The notes beneath the pieces were generated by a model. The model was not told where the DNA came from. It ran no database searches and was given only the letters and a program-made list of their open reading frames with translations. Made by a program: the position numbers and the translations under genes. Positions 10,345 through 19,373 of a stretch of 64,000 nucleotides of DNA are shown one piece after another (positions within the stretch are counted from its first letter, which is position 1; each line of letters begins with the position of its first letter). Location: contig JAKSLE010000003.1 of assembly GCA_024401365.1 (NCBI GenBank), forward strand, positions 161,013-225,012, in the 5' to 3' direction. Source of the DNA: Bacteroidales bacterium. GTDB lineage: Bacteria; Bacteroidota; Bacteroidia; Bacteroidales; Marinilabiliaceae.

Positions 10345-10997
10345 TGGTAATAGCAGAGAACATACACAAGAGTTTTGGTGAATTGGATGTACTTAAGGGC
10401 ATTGATATTCATGTAAAAGAGCGCGAAGTAGTGGCGATAATTGGTCAGAGTGGAGCCGGCAAGACTACGCTTTTGCAGATTTTGGGCACGCTAGACAAGC
10501 CTACATCCGGTAAAGTTACCATTGCAGGGGAAGATATATCGTTGTTATCTGAGAATGCCCTATCAGACTTTAGGAATAAGCATATAGGCTTTGTGTTTCA
10601 GTTTCATCAGCTATTGCCAGAATTCACTGCATTAGAAAATGTTATGCTTCCATGTCAGATAGGGGGTAAGACAGACAAATATGCAGAAGAGAGGGCGCGA
10701 GAGCTACTTAACTTTCTCAAGTTAGGGCACAGATTAGACCATAAGCCATCAGAGTTGTCTGGAGGAGAGAAGCAGAGGGTAGCCATAGCCAGGGCGCTAG
10801 CTTGCAATCCCAGTGTTGTTTTTGCAGATGAGCCATCGGGCAATCTAGATTCGCACAATGCCAAGGAGTTGCAAGAGTTGTTTTTCTCGTTGAGAGAAGA
10901 ATACGGTCAGACCTTTGTTATAGTGACCCACGATATGCAGATGGCATCGTGCTGTGACCGAATGATAAAGATAAAAGACGGCCTTATAGAACAATAG
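10344..10997 (+). CDS. LolD-like ABC transporter ATP-binding protein
   Basis: A 217-residue ATPase of the LolD/MacB class: Walker [10 protein letters not shown] (about 36), [15 protein letters not shown] signature (about 138), Walker [14 protein letters not shown]-loop THD, and the [18 protein letters not shown] stretch typical of LolD. The LolCE-like permease is not next to it, which is usual in Bacteroidetes. Its ATG overlaps the stop of the preceding gene (TAATG). Role in lipoprotein release is inferred from the family; other MacB-type exporters are possible. Confidence 0.85.
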   Translation: MVIAENIHKSFGELDVLKGIDIHVKEREVVAIIGQSGAGKTTLLQILGTLDKPTSGKVTIAGEDISLLSENALSDFRNKHIGFVFQFHQLLPEFTALENVMLPCQIGGKTDKYAEERARELLNFLKLGHRLDHKPSELSGGEKQRVAIARALACNPSVVFADEPSGNLDSHNAKELQELFFSLREEYGQTFVIVTHDMQMASCCDRMIKIKDGLIEQ

Positions 10998-11001
10998 AGC
11001 T

Positions 11002-11748
11002 ATGACACCCAGTCGCCTCAAAGAGATACTCGATGCCAAGGTAGAGCAATACGAGCGACCTAGCTTTATAGATAATGATCCTATAAGGATACCTCATGGT
11101 TGGTCGCAGAAAAATGATATAGAGATAAGCGGATTTCTTGCCTCCACATTGGCGTGGGGCAATCGTAAGGCCATACTCAAGTCGACAGAAGAGCTTATGA
11201 GGCGATTGGACAATTCGCCATACGATTTTGTGCTCAATGCGACGGAGAAAGAGATTTCGGGATTAAATACATTTGTATACCGCACCTTCCAGAGAGAAGA
11301 CCTGCCCTGTTTTGTGAGAGCTTTGCAACACATTTACAAGGATTTAGGAGGGTTGGAACAAGTGATGACCACTGGAGGTGATTTGCAATCATCCATTATA
11401 TCGCTTAGGGAAGCCATGCTCCCATATTTAGATGGACATGCTAGCAAGCACGTAGCCAACCCCGCCAACAAGTCGGCCGCCAAGCGAATATGTATGTTTT
11501 TGCGTTGGATGGTACGTTCGAGTGATAAGGGGGTAGATTTTGGCATTTGGAAAGGGATAAAACCATCCGATTTGGTATTACCATTAGATGTTCATGTAGG
11601 GAATATAGCGCTAGAGCTCAAATTGATAGAGCGCAATGGTAAAGACTGGAAGACGGCGGTGGCTATTACAGACCAGCTACGTCAGTTCAGGCCCGAAGAT
11701 CCTGTGGCATACGATTTTGCACTCTTTAGTATGGATATGGAGGAGTAG
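11002..11748 (+). CDS. TIGR02757 (DUF2400) family protein of unknown function
   Basis: A 248-residue cytoplasmic protein matching the Bacteroidetes-wide family TIGR02757: N-terminal RPSFIDNDPIRIPHGWSQKNDIEISGFLASTLAWGNRK and C-terminal PLDVHVGNIALEL. The helical make-up resembles HhH/base-excision glycosylase-like folds, but no catalytic motif is obvious and the function is not established. It sits 4 bases after the LolD-like gene and 2 bases before the methyltransferase gene, so it is co-transcribed. Confidence 0.8.
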   Translation: MTPSRLKEILDAKVEQYERPSFIDNDPIRIPHGWSQKNDIEISGFLASTLAWGNRKAILKSTEELMRRLDNSPYDFVLNATEKEISGLNTFVYRTFQREDLPCFVRALQHIYKDLGGLEQVMTTGGDLQSSIISLREAMLPYLDGHASKHVANPANKSAAKRICMFLRWMVRSSDKGVDFGIWKGIKPSDLVLPLDVHVGNIALELKLIERNGKDWKTAVAITDQLRQFRPEDPVAYDFALFSMDMEE

Positions 11749-11750
11749 GT

Positions 11751-12479
11751 ATGGCCAACGACTATTTCGCGTTCAAGCAATTTACCGTCTACCATGATAA
11801 ATGTGCCATGAAAGTTGGCACTGACGGAGTATTGTTAGGGTTATTAGCCAATATTTCTGGCATAGAACAGCGAGATGATGTAAAAGTTTTAGATATAGGT
11901 ACCGGTACAGGGTTAGTAGCATTGATAGCTGCGCAAAGGTTAGCCCATGCCGAAGTAACAGCGATAGAGATAGAGCCCAACAGTGCGATGCAAGCCCGAG
12001 AAAATTTTGTGGCATCGCCCTTTGCGTCACGACTGAAGGTAGTACAAGGCAGGGTACAAGACTACAGTACAGATATCAAGTTTGACCTTATATTATGTAA
12101 TCCTCCCTTTTATAATGGGACACTGACCTCGCCTGATGACAAGAGGACGTTGGCGAGGCATGCGTTAAGTCTGACATTTGACGAGCTAGCCCATTCGGCA
12201 TCCAGCTTGTTGGCTGAAGAAGGGCGGTTTGTGGTTGTTATACCCTCGTATGCGGAGGGGCAACTGACAGATTGTTGTACAAAATACGGGTTGCACCTCA
12301 ATGAAGAGACCAAGGTATATCCAAATATCAACAAAGAATTTAAGCGAGTAGTAGTACAATATTCGCGTATCAAGACGGAGCTAACAGAAAGCAAGTTACT
12401 GATAGACGATCCTCCCGGGTATAAATCGGCACAATATAAGGAGTTGGTAAAAGAGTATTATATAGGGCCGCTGAAATAG
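11751..12479 (+). CDS. trmN6: tRNA1(Val) A37 N6-methyltransferase TrmN6-like
   Basis: A 242-residue SAM-dependent methyltransferase. It has motif I VLDIGTGTGLVALIAAQR (about 45), the acidic loop VTAIEIE, and the catalytic CNPPFYNG (about 119) that marks N6-adenine methyltransferases of the YfiC/TrmN6 family. The start region DYFAFKQFTVYHDKCAMKVGTDGVLLG is characteristic. It modifies A37 of tRNA1(Val) in E. coli; the same target is inferred here. It is the last gene of the long (+) block. Confidence 0.88.
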   Translation: MANDYFAFKQFTVYHDKCAMKVGTDGVLLGLLANISGIEQRDDVKVLDIGTGTGLVALIAAQRLAHAEVTAIEIEPNSAMQARENFVASPFASRLKVVQGRVQDYSTDIKFDLILCNPPFYNGTLTSPDDKRTLARHALSLTFDELAHSASSLLAEEGRFVVVIPSYAEGQLTDCCTKYGLHLNEETKVYPNINKEFKRVVVQYSRIKTELTESKLLIDDPPGYKSAQYKELVKEYYIGPLK

Positions 12480-12540
12480 CAGGAGATGGTTGGACTAGGC
12501 TTTAGAATATCGCTATGAAAAGTTAGATTTTATTTTTCGT

Positions 12541-12595
12541 GTGCCTTAAGGGTGTATTAAGGGAGCATTAAGAGAGCATTAAGAGAGAGTCAAGC
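12541..12595 (-). repeat. Array A1: five tandem 11-base units
   Basis: Read on the minus strand the units are GCTTGACTCTC, TCTTAATGCTC twice, CCTTAATACAC and CCTTAAGGCAC. Each ends in C(T/A)C. The array lies 39 bases past the stop codon of the EEP gene, in the same orientation, between two converging genes. It belongs to a family of six such arrays in the window. The constant element TGCGAGCAA is not clear here; an A run followed by CGCTG stands in its place. Confidence 0.8.
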
Positions 12596-12634
12596 CAGCG
12601 TTTTTATCATTTTATTTTGTATAAGAACCCTTTG

Positions 12635-13702
12635 TCAAGGGACAAGCTCCAAGGTAGCGGTTACGGGGTAGTGGTCGGATATTTTCACCCTATGCTCTGT
12701 ATAGTTTATAGCCTTCATATCCTCGGTATGCCAAACATAGTCGATGCGGATAGGGGGGAGGTCGCCATTATAGGTATCCCCCAACCCATGGCCAGCCTCG
12801 CAGAAAGAGTCGTGCAAATTCAGTTTTCGTATTGACTGGTAGGTATAAGAGATAGGGGTGTCGTTGAAATCGCCACAGATAATCAGAGGTGTAGATATAT
12901 TTTTGATAGCCTCCCTCATAAAATCCACCTGCAGTTGGCGTTGATGGAAAGCGTTCAGCATTTTTTGGGAAGTATTCAAGAGTTGGGTTTTGACATTCGA
13001 CTTGTTGTCAGTTGTGATAGACTGAGGTTTGAAGACCTCGATCTGTTCAGACTGAAGACCAATAGACGCCAGGTGGCAATTCAAGAGAGTTATGGTCTTA
13101 TTCTCGGTTATGGATAATTCGGTGCACTGGATTACGCGTCCGATTTCGTCGGTAGCTTCTATATCCTTTGGTTTTATAGGAAATTTAGAGAAGACCACCT
13201 GTTGTGCTGCCCTTTCGGATATTTTACCATCAGCATAATATTGGTAAGAAGAGTAGGGGAAGTCGCCCGTCCACTCCTTCAATTTATTGACAATACTAGG
13301 AGAAGCCTCCTGCAGGCATACGATATCGGCGTTTTGATCCTTAATAAATTCGCCGAAATCCTCAGGTTGCGCTAGGGACATGCCGTGGATATTGTACGTT
13401 AATATCTTGATAGTCTGACTTTTAGACTCAGAAGAGCTATGGATATTGAAAACCGATTGGGCTCCGCTGAAAGTGATGATAGCTGCGAAAACAGGGATAG
13501 CTGCTCTCCAGCGGAAACCAAACAGTACGTTGAAAATCAGCATGATAAGGTTGGCCACCCACAAATAAGGGAAAGCGAACTGGACAAGGATATATTTGCC
13601 AAGGCGGTCAGGCTCGATAAAAGACGAAAAATAGGTAACACATGTGGCCATAGCGATAGCCAATGTGACCAAAAATAATATCGACCTGAACAAAAATCTC
13701 AT
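12635..13702 (-). CDS. Endonuclease/exonuclease/phosphatase family protein, membrane-anchored
   Basis: A 355-residue protein with two or three N-terminal membrane helices (about 1-90) followed by an EEP hydrolase domain. Catalytic marks: LTYNIHGM, IVCLQEAS (metal-binding Glu), ICGDFNDTP (Asp/Asn), RIDYVW, and the final SDHYPV His. The domain faces either the periplasm or the cytoplasm; substrate (nucleic acid, phospholipid or inositol phosphate) unknown. Its ATG overlaps the stop of the upstream rhomboid gene by 4 bases (ATGA), so it ends the mutL operon. Confidence 0.85.
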   Translation of the reverse strand: MRFLFRSILFLVTLAIAMATCVTYFSSFIEPDRLGKYILVQFAFPYLWVANLIMLIFNVLFGFRWRAAIPVFAAIITFSGAQSVFNIHSSSESKSQTIKILTYNIHGMSLAQPEDFGEFIKDQNADIVCLQEASPSIVNKLKEWTGDFPYSSYQYYADGKISERAAQQVVFSKFPIKPKDIEATDEIGRVIQCTELSITENKTITLLNCHLASIGLQSEQIEVFKPQSITTDNKSNVKTQLLNTSQKMLNAFHQRQLQVDFMREAIKNISTPLIICGDFNDTPISYTYQSIRKLNLHDSFCEAGHGLGDTYNGDLPPIRIDYVWHTEDMKAINYTEHRVKISDHYPVTATLELVP

Positions 13703-14541
13703 TTTCCTGATTCATTAATCAACGTCTGGCGTTCCTCGTCGGTGAGGCTATTGTAGCCAGAAGTTTTTATCTTGTCGAGAATTCTATCTATTTCTGTCAT
13801 TTTAGCATTCCTCTCTCGGTTCCAAGCCCTATCGGGGTCGGCATCAGCCAATCCGCCACGGACAGCCTTGAGGTGAGAATTAGAATTTGGTCTTTTTTCT
13901 GGTGGTATTCCCTTAGCCTCCCACACCTTTGCCAAGATGAAGCCAGCCAGAGCGCCACCCAGGTGAGCCACATGTCCCCCCACATTAGAGAAGCCCGGGA
14001 TGCTTAGTATATCGATCAGCAAGTAAGCTGCTGCCACCCAGCAAAGTTTGACTTCGCCTATAAACGCCAAATTGACGCGCACATTAGGGTGTAAAGTGGC
14101 GACACACAGCATAATAGCCATTACGGAAGCAGAAGCGCCGATCATGGAACTATAAGCAGGCACCAAAGCTGCAGGAGCGAAGAAAAATGCGATAGCACCT
14201 GCGCCACCTCCAACGAGGTATGTAGGTACTATGAGATGTTTGCCCACCAGAGATGACATCAATTTTCCGAACCAGAAAAGAGCTATCATATTGAAAATGA
14301 TATGGATGAAGTCGTAGTGAGTAAACATATATGTACCTACAGACCAAGGTCTATTGCACATTGTGTAGAAGAAATCGGCCGAAGGTAGGGCCAGAAATCC
14401 CAATAGCCATTGGTATGTGCCGATACCCATCATGCTGAAAAAGTCCATGATACGCACGAGGCAAAAGACAGCGATGTTGATATATACCAACATTACCACC
14501 TTGTCTTTAGACGCATTTTGCAAAAACTCCTGTACTTTCAT
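13699..14541 (-). CDS. Rhomboid family intramembrane serine protease (second of two)
   Basis: A 280-residue polytopic membrane protein. The catalytic Ser is in MIGASASVMAI (GASA rather than the usual GASG) and the His in GGHVAHLGGALAGF. The soluble C-terminus (about 220-280) is charged. It overlaps both its neighbours by 4 bases. Substrates are unknown; the tandem pair may recognise different membrane proteins. Confidence 0.87.
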   Translation of the reverse strand: MKVQEFLQNASKDKVVMLVYINIAVFCLVRIMDFFSMMGIGTYQWLLGFLALPSADFFYTMCNRPWSVGTYMFTHYDFIHIIFNMIALFWFGKLMSSLVGKHLIVPTYLVGGGAGAIAFFFAPAALVPAYSSMIGASASVMAIMLCVATLHPNVRVNLAFIGEVKLCWVAAAYLLIDILSIPGFSNVGGHVAHLGGALAGFILAKVWEAKGIPPEKRPNSNSHLKAVRGGLADADPDRAWNRERNAKMTEIDRILDKIKTSGYNSLTDEERQTLINESGK

Positions 14542-15323
14542 CCTCTACGCCATTTAAGTAATAGTAAAAAGCCGAAAAGCATACCGCCCAAGTGGGCCCA
14601 GTGAGCCACGTTGTCCATCTGGAACTGGACTCCCAATCCCTGGAACAACTCCAGTGCTCCGTATATTATCACCAAGTACTTAGCTTTCAGTGGGATAATG
14701 AAGAAGACTAGTATTCGGGTATTAGGGTACAACATACCGAAAGCCAGCAAGATACCGAATACTGCACCTGAGGCTCCGACGGTAACCTGGCTTGCGATAT
14801 AAGCAGACTGGTAATCGCTCAGGAACTGTTGTGCTATAGGCATTGCGTCGGTCATCGTCATACCTTCGGCGTGAGAGTAGAAATTGTGAACCAGCAACAT
14901 TGCCTCCTGGCTAGGTGGCCTATAAGTCTGTATGAATGCTGCCAAGGCATCGGGGGTCATATTTGACATACAATTATCAACCGCCTCGATGAAAGGAGCT
15001 ATTTCGAAGTAGAGAGCTATCTCCTGTACTATGCCAGAGCCGATACCTGTAACCAGGTAATATGTCAGGAATCTCTTTGCACCGAAAGCGTACTCAACAG
15101 GAGAGCCGAACATATAGACGGCGAACATATTGAAGAAGAGGTGCGAGATGCTTCCATGCATGAAGACAAAAGTAACCAGCTGCCATATATGGAAGCTAGA
15201 AGAGGTCCAGTAGTGCAGTCCCAATATATTATTTACATCAATGTTGGTCAGCAACATTGACGCCATCAATGCCAGTACGTTGATGATGATAATATTTTTT
15301 GATACAGTGGTAATTGGAGGCAT
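14538..15323 (-). CDS. Rhomboid family intramembrane serine protease (first of two)
   Basis: A 261-residue membrane protease with six or seven helices. It has HGSISHLFFNMFAVYMFG (conserved His/Asn in the second helix), the catalytic GASG in VTVGASGAVFGI, and HWAHLGGMLFGF with the catalytic His. A helical insertion of about 70 residues (about 100-170) separates the early helices from the Ser helix. The start lies 13 bases after the mutL stop. Confidence 0.9.
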   Translation of the reverse strand: MPPITTVSKNIIIINVLALMASMLLTNIDVNNILGLHYWTSSSFHIWQLVTFVFMHGSISHLFFNMFAVYMFGSPVEYAFGAKRFLTYYLVTGIGSGIVQEIALYFEIAPFIEAVDNCMSNMTPDALAAFIQTYRPPSQEAMLLVHNFYSHAEGMTMTDAMPIAQQFLSDYQSAYIASQVTVGASGAVFGILLAFGMLYPNTRILVFFIIPLKAKYLVIIYGALELFQGLGVQFQMDNVAHWAHLGGMLFGFLLLLKWRRG

Positions 15324-15336
15324 ACCTTGTAAGATT

Positions 15337-17298
15337 TTAAGCGAACATACTATTTAGTGTATTATCTTCCATGACGGCGTAGATTCGTTTTCCTCTAGGG
15401 CTGATAGCCGGAGAAGAAGAGGCGAACAAGCGCTCATAGATAGACTGCATCTCCTCGTTGGTGAGCAATTTGCCGTAAGGCATAGCCGACTGAGAAGACA
15501 CTTCAGTGCAGACATACTCCTGGATATCGGCTTGGATATCAACCTCTCCGTTTCGGAAGTCAAAAATCAGTTGCTCTATGAACGAGCGAGCCTGGGTAAC
15601 ATCGAATACAGCCGGTATAGCAGATATCTGTATAGTGCCAGCCTCGGCATCGTATGTCACATCGAGTCCCACCTGAGACAATTCGGCCGACAGTTCCTCG
15701 ATAATGCAAGCCTCCTCGGCACCCACAGCTATAGACTCTGGGAACATAAGTTGCTGTGACGAAGAATGGCCGCTCTGAATCATGGAACTTACAGTATCGT
15801 ACTGTATTCGCTCATGAGCTCGGTGCTGGTCGATGAACATCAGGCCATCCTTGACTTGAGCCACTATATATTTAGCCCTATACTGGTAAAATCTCTCAAC
15901 GCTAGGTTCTGTGCTAGCCTCGGGATTATTATTGAGGCTAGATACAATAAAATCGAACTTCTGCTGAGTAGGTCCAGGTTCTCTCTGCCTCTCGTATATT
16001 CCCTCGTACAAGCTCTCCCACCCCTTGGTACTAGGTTTAGGTACGCTAGTTCGGGTGCCCAGTTTACTTTCGTAAGTCTGAACGGGGCTATCGCACCCCG
16101 CATTTCTGTCGTATGTGAAAGGTACCGACCTGTATTTATTGTCGGATTCGTTTTCAAAAGGGTTGTATATATCCAGACGGTTGCTAGGGTCGAGAGACAA
16201 AACTTTGGATATTTCATCCATGTCGAAGCCCTGAACAGTTGGCATAGCGTTGATATTGACATCAGCGTTGACGTCAAAATCGATAGAAGGCATAATATTA
16301 TTCTTCCCCAGGCAATCCCTTACGGTAGCATTGAGGATACGCCATATGGCGGTATCGTTCTCAAACTTTATCTCAGTTTTCTGAGGATGGACATTGACAT
16401 CGATACTCTGAGGGTCTACCTCGAGGTAGATATAGTAAGCCGGAGTCTGGTCGGCAGGAATAATATTTCTATAAGCATCAACCACCGCCTTGTGGAAATA
16501 AGAACTTTTCATAAAGCGGTTGTTCACTATAAAATACTGATTACTATTGCTTTTGCGAGCTGTATCTGTAGTGCCTATGAAGCCAGAAATCTTGATGATA
16601 TCGTTATCGGTATCCACCTTCAGGAGCTCTTTGGCGAGAGCCTTACCCGCGATAGCCGAAACGCGAGACATCAAGTTGCCCCCCTTCAGATCGTACAACG
16701 TCTGTGAATTATGTATCATCACCAGCGATATATCTGGGTGCGCTAAGGCGATACGGATAAATTCTGTCTCAAGGTATTTAAGCTCTGTAGCATCCTTTTT
16801 GAGGAAGTTGCGTCTTGCAGGAGTATTGAAAAACAGATCCTTTACACAAAACTGGCTACCTTTTGGGGCTACTACAGGTTCGTCGTGCAGAATTTTAGAG
16901 CCTGCTATTTCGACTTTTGTGCCCAGCTCATCCTCTTCCCTACGAGTAATAAGGTCGACATGAGCCACAGCTGCGATAGAAGCCAAGGCCTCACCTCTGA
17001 AGCCCATGGTATGCAACCTCATGAGGTCGGCAGCCTCCTGAATTTTGGAAGTAGCATGACGTTCGAAAGCCAGTCGTGCGTCTATGTCGTTCATTCCGCA
17101 GCCATTATCGATCACCTGAATAAGTGTTCTTCCGGCATCCTTGAGGACGACACGCACCTCGGTGGCTCCGGCATCTATAGAGTTTTCGGCCAACTCTTTC
17201 AGTACCGAAGCTGGATTTTGTACCACCTCGCCGGCAGCAATAATATTTGCTACTGAGTCGGGCAGCTGATGTATAACGCTTCCACTTTTTTCGCTCAT
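15337..17298 (-). CDS. mutL: DNA mismatch repair protein MutL
   Basis: A 653-residue mismatch-repair ATPase. The GHKL ATPase domain is complete: ELAENSIDAGATEV (about 36), DNGCGM, and ATSKI followed by TMGFRGEALASIAAVAHVD. A low-complexity linker follows (about 340-440), then the C-terminal dimerisation domain. The endonuclease-type motif reads DQHRAHERIQYD, so the last acidic position is Asp rather than Glu; nicking activity is likely but not certain. It is the third gene of its operon; mutS is not in the window. Confidence 0.96.
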   Translation of the reverse strand: MSEKSGSVIHQLPDSVANIIAAGEVVQNPASVLKELAENSIDAGATEVRVVLKDAGRTLIQVIDNGCGMNDIDARLAFERHATSKIQEAADLMRLHTMGFRGEALASIAAVAHVDLITRREEDELGTKVEIAGSKILHDEPVVAPKGSQFCVKDLFFNTPARRNFLKKDATELKYLETEFIRIALAHPDISLVMIHNSQTLYDLKGGNLMSRVSAIAGKALAKELLKVDTDNDIIKISGFIGTTDTARKSNSNQYFIVNNRFMKSSYFHKAVVDAYRNIIPADQTPAYYIYLEVDPQSIDVNVHPQKTEIKFENDTAIWRILNATVRDCLGKNNIMPSIDFDVNADVNINAMPTVQGFDMDEISKVLSLDPSNRLDIYNPFENESDNKYRSVPFTYDRNAGCDSPVQTYESKLGTRTSVPKPSTKGWESLYEGIYERQREPGPTQQKFDFIVSSLNNNPEASTEPSVERFYQYRAKYIVAQVKDGLMFIDQHRAHERIQYDTVSSMIQSGHSSSQQLMFPESIAVGAEEACIIEELSAELSQVGLDVTYDAEAGTIQISAIPAVFDVTQARSFIEQLIFDFRNGEVDIQADIQEYVCTEVSSQSAMPYGKLLTNEEMQSIYERLFASSSPAISPRGKRIYAVMEDNTLNSMFA

Positions 17299-17314
17299 GC
17301 CAGGCTCCTCGTGG

Positions 17315-17638
17315 TTATCCTACGTGTGTTATGATATAGTATGCCATCAAAGAGAGAATTACCACGAACGATAAAATGAGCATTCGTGTGCGCTTCTTCT
17401 GTTTCTGCATTTTCTGTTGGAACTGCTCATGGCGGGCACGCATAGCGCCGCTTCTAATCAGTTGGCCCACTTTATTAGCCTCAGGTATGGCATTAGGGTC
17501 TTTCTCTTTGTAGTTCTCTATAGAGTCTGCCCCCATAGCGCGCTTTCTCTCCTCCCAACGCTCTTTGTCGGGGTCGTAGAAGCGAGGCTGATACTCGTAT
17601 ACCTTGTATTTTGGTAATTTAAAGAAGGATAATCCCAT
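17315..17638 (-). CDS. Small conserved protein with C-terminal membrane helix
   Basis: A 107-residue protein: N-terminal LPKYKVYEYQPRFYDPDKERWEERK, a basic middle (RARHEQFQQKMQKQKKRTR) and one hydrophobic helix (about 86-105). I recall homologues next to mutL in other Bacteroidetes, but no function is known. It lies 17 bases upstream of mutL, so it is in the same operon. Confidence 0.75.
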   Translation of the reverse strand: MGLSFFKLPKYKVYEYQPRFYDPDKERWEERKRAMGADSIENYKEKDPNAIPEANKVGQLIRSGAMRARHEQFQQKMQKQKKRTRMLILSFVVILSLMAYYIITHVG

Positions 17639-17668
17639 ACCTGTCAGTTTATTTGTGGGTCAAAAAAA

Positions 17669-17968
17669 TTAAAACTCAAAGTCGTTACATGCTCTCTCGG
17701 CCAAGATAGCACGAATATCCTTCGATACCTCAACATGCTTAGGGTGAACAGCATAAGCCTTGAGTCCCTCCATGTCATCATGAGTTGAGATAAGCGAGAG
17801 GTGGAATTTCTCGTTAGGGTTGCAGTTGATGCCAACCTCGATGCTCTTCAAGGTAGGTACCTCATTCTTGAGGTTCAATAATGCTTCACGGATAGATACC
17901 AATTTGCTCTGAAGTTCAGCAGCCTCGATATCCTCTCTCATCTTAAATAGTACAATATGTTTGATCAT
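17669..17968 (-). CDS. Dabb (stress-responsive alpha/beta-barrel) family protein
   Basis: A 99-residue ferredoxin-like domain starting MIKHIVLFKMRED, with LKSIEVGINCNPN and HPKHVEVSKDIRA typical of the Dabb family (PF07876). Usually a homodimer of unclear function. The start at 17968 fits the family and a promoter at 18001..18008; a longer in-frame start (17998) would precede the predicted transcription start. First gene of the mutL operon. Confidence 0.82.
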   Translation of the reverse strand: MIKHIVLFKMREDIEAAELQSKLVSIREALLNLKNEVPTLKSIEVGINCNPNEKFHLSLISTHDDMEGLKAYAVHPKHVEVSKDIRAILAERACNDFEF

Positions 17969-17986
17969 CTGTATGACTTTTTTGCG

Positions 17987-18008
17987 TAAGTTTGTCATTG
18001 CAAATATA
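17987..18008. promoter_or_regulatory. Interlocked divergent promoters (udk and Dabb-mutL operons)
   Basis: On the plus strand TAAGTTTG (17987..17994) matches the -7 consensus for udk, with a TTTG at 17960..17963. On the minus strand TATATTTG (18001..18008) matches the -7 consensus for the Dabb gene. The two -7 boxes are 6 bases apart and face each other, so the two polymerases could not bind at once. Confidence 0.6.
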
Positions 18009-18022
18009 GTAAATATATTCTC

Positions 18023-18634
18023 ATGTTGATTATTGGAATAGCAGGTGGTACGGGTTCTGGTAAGTCTACGGTTGTGCGCCAGATAGTAGCGCGTTTAGGC
18101 GAAGGCAGGGTGAGCGTAGTCTCACAGGATGCCTATTATTATGACAGTAGTCACCTCCCATTGGAGGAGCGCCGAAAGAAGAATTTCGACCATCCGTCAT
18201 CTATAGAGTTCCCCTTGTTGGCTCAGCATATTAGAGACCTTCGAGCAGGTAAGACTATCCAGCAACCTACATACAGTTACATTACCTGTTCTCGTTTGGC
18301 AGAGACCATTGAGATTCAACCAACCGAGGTGGTAATTGTTGAGGGTATACTTATTCTTGGCAACGATGAGCTCCGTAAAGAGATAGATATCAAGGTATAT
18401 GTGGATGCAGATGATGACGACCGTTTGGCGCGTGTCATCCAGCGAGATATGGCCGAACGCGGTCGCGACGCCCAGATGACGCTCGACCGATATGCTAAAA
18501 CGGTTAAACCCAGTCACTTGCAATTTGTAGAGCCTACAAAGCGATTTGCAGATATCATTATTCCACAGGGGGGAATGAATCAGGTAGCAATAGATATTTT
18601 GGCTAAATATATTAATTCACACCTAAAAGATTGA
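18023..18634 (+). CDS. udk: Uridine kinase
   Basis: A 203-residue P-loop kinase that phosphorylates uridine and cytidine (pyrimidine salvage). Walker A is GIAGGTGSGKST (about 6), followed by the DAYYYD and FDHPSS segments, RLAETIEIQPTEVVIVEGIL and RDMAERGRD typical of Udk. First gene of a four-gene (+) run with its own promoter upstream. Confidence 0.95.
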   Translation: MLIIGIAGGTGSGKSTVVRQIVARLGEGRVSVVSQDAYYYDSSHLPLEERRKKNFDHPSSIEFPLLAQHIRDLRAGKTIQQPTYSYITCSRLAETIEIQPTEVVIVEGILILGNDELRKEIDIKVYVDADDDDRLARVIQRDMAERGRDAQMTLDRYAKTVKPSHLQFVEPTKRFADIIIPQGGMNQVAIDILAKYINSHLKD

Positions 18635-18640
18635 TTAGTT

Positions 18641-19369
18641 ATGAGTGCAATTTATGATGCAGATCCTAGTAAGATAATATACATAGATATAGAAACTACA
18701 CCTGCAACGAAGAATTTTTCTGAGCTTCCGGAGCTTCTGCAGGGTCTATGGGATAAAAAGACGGCAAGCGACCGTACGGAAGAGGTCTCTCTATCCGATT
18801 TTTACGATGAACGTTCTGCCTTGTATCCAGAGTTCGGCAGAATAGTCTGTATTTCGGTAGGCATATTGCAACCCTCGCCTACAGGGTGGAAGATGTTCAC
18901 CAAGTCGTACTGCTCCGAGGATGAGTGCGCCCTTCTTATGGAATTCAATATGTTCCTAAATAAGTATTGGCTCTCAGCCCCAGCATTCTGCGGCCATAAT
19001 ATCAAGGAGTTTGATATGCCATATATTGCAAAGCGAATGATGATCAACCATCTTCGCCCGCATTCATCTCTGGATGTGAGTGGCAAGAAACCTTGGGAGA
19101 TAAGTTTCATCGATACCCTGGAACTTTGGAAATGTGGTTCATATAGGGGTGGCGCTTCTTTGGAATTACTTACAGCAGTTTTCGGTATTCCTACACCAAA
19201 AGATGATATCCATGGCTACGAGGTGCGCGGTGTATTCTATGACGAGGGTGATCTCGACCGAATATCCACCTATTGTCAGAAAGATGTAGTGGCTACAGCA
19301 CAAGTTTTACTAGCCATGCGCGGCGAGCAGATAATCCCAGAATCGAATATTGTTTTCAAAGGCAGATAA
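18641..19369 (+). CDS. Predicted 3'-5' exonuclease, PolB-exonuclease-like
   Basis: A 242-residue DnaQ/RNase H-like domain of the PolB exonuclease-like family (PF10108). The acidic triad is seen as IDIETTP (about 11), GHNIKEFDMPYIA, and the late YCQKDVVATAQ. No polymerase domain is attached. Repair or processing nuclease of unknown substrate. Co-transcribed with udk (6-base gap). Confidence 0.82.
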   Translation: MSAIYDADPSKIIYIDIETTPATKNFSELPELLQGLWDKKTASDRTEEVSLSDFYDERSALYPEFGRIVCISVGILQPSPTGWKMFTKSYCSEDECALLMEFNMFLNKYWLSAPAFCGHNIKEFDMPYIAKRMMINHLRPHSSLDVSGKKPWEISFIDTLELWKCGSYRGGASLELLTAVFGIPTPKDDIHGYEVRGVFYDEGDLDRISTYCQKDVVATAQVLLAMRGEQIIPESNIVFKGR

Positions 19370-19373
19370 AGAT

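Noticed and set aside
15766-16707. Long open frame (313 codons) on the plus strand opposite mutL
   Set aside because: It lies wholly inside a secure mutL gene, has no promoter or recognisable domain, and its open frame follows from mutL codon use.
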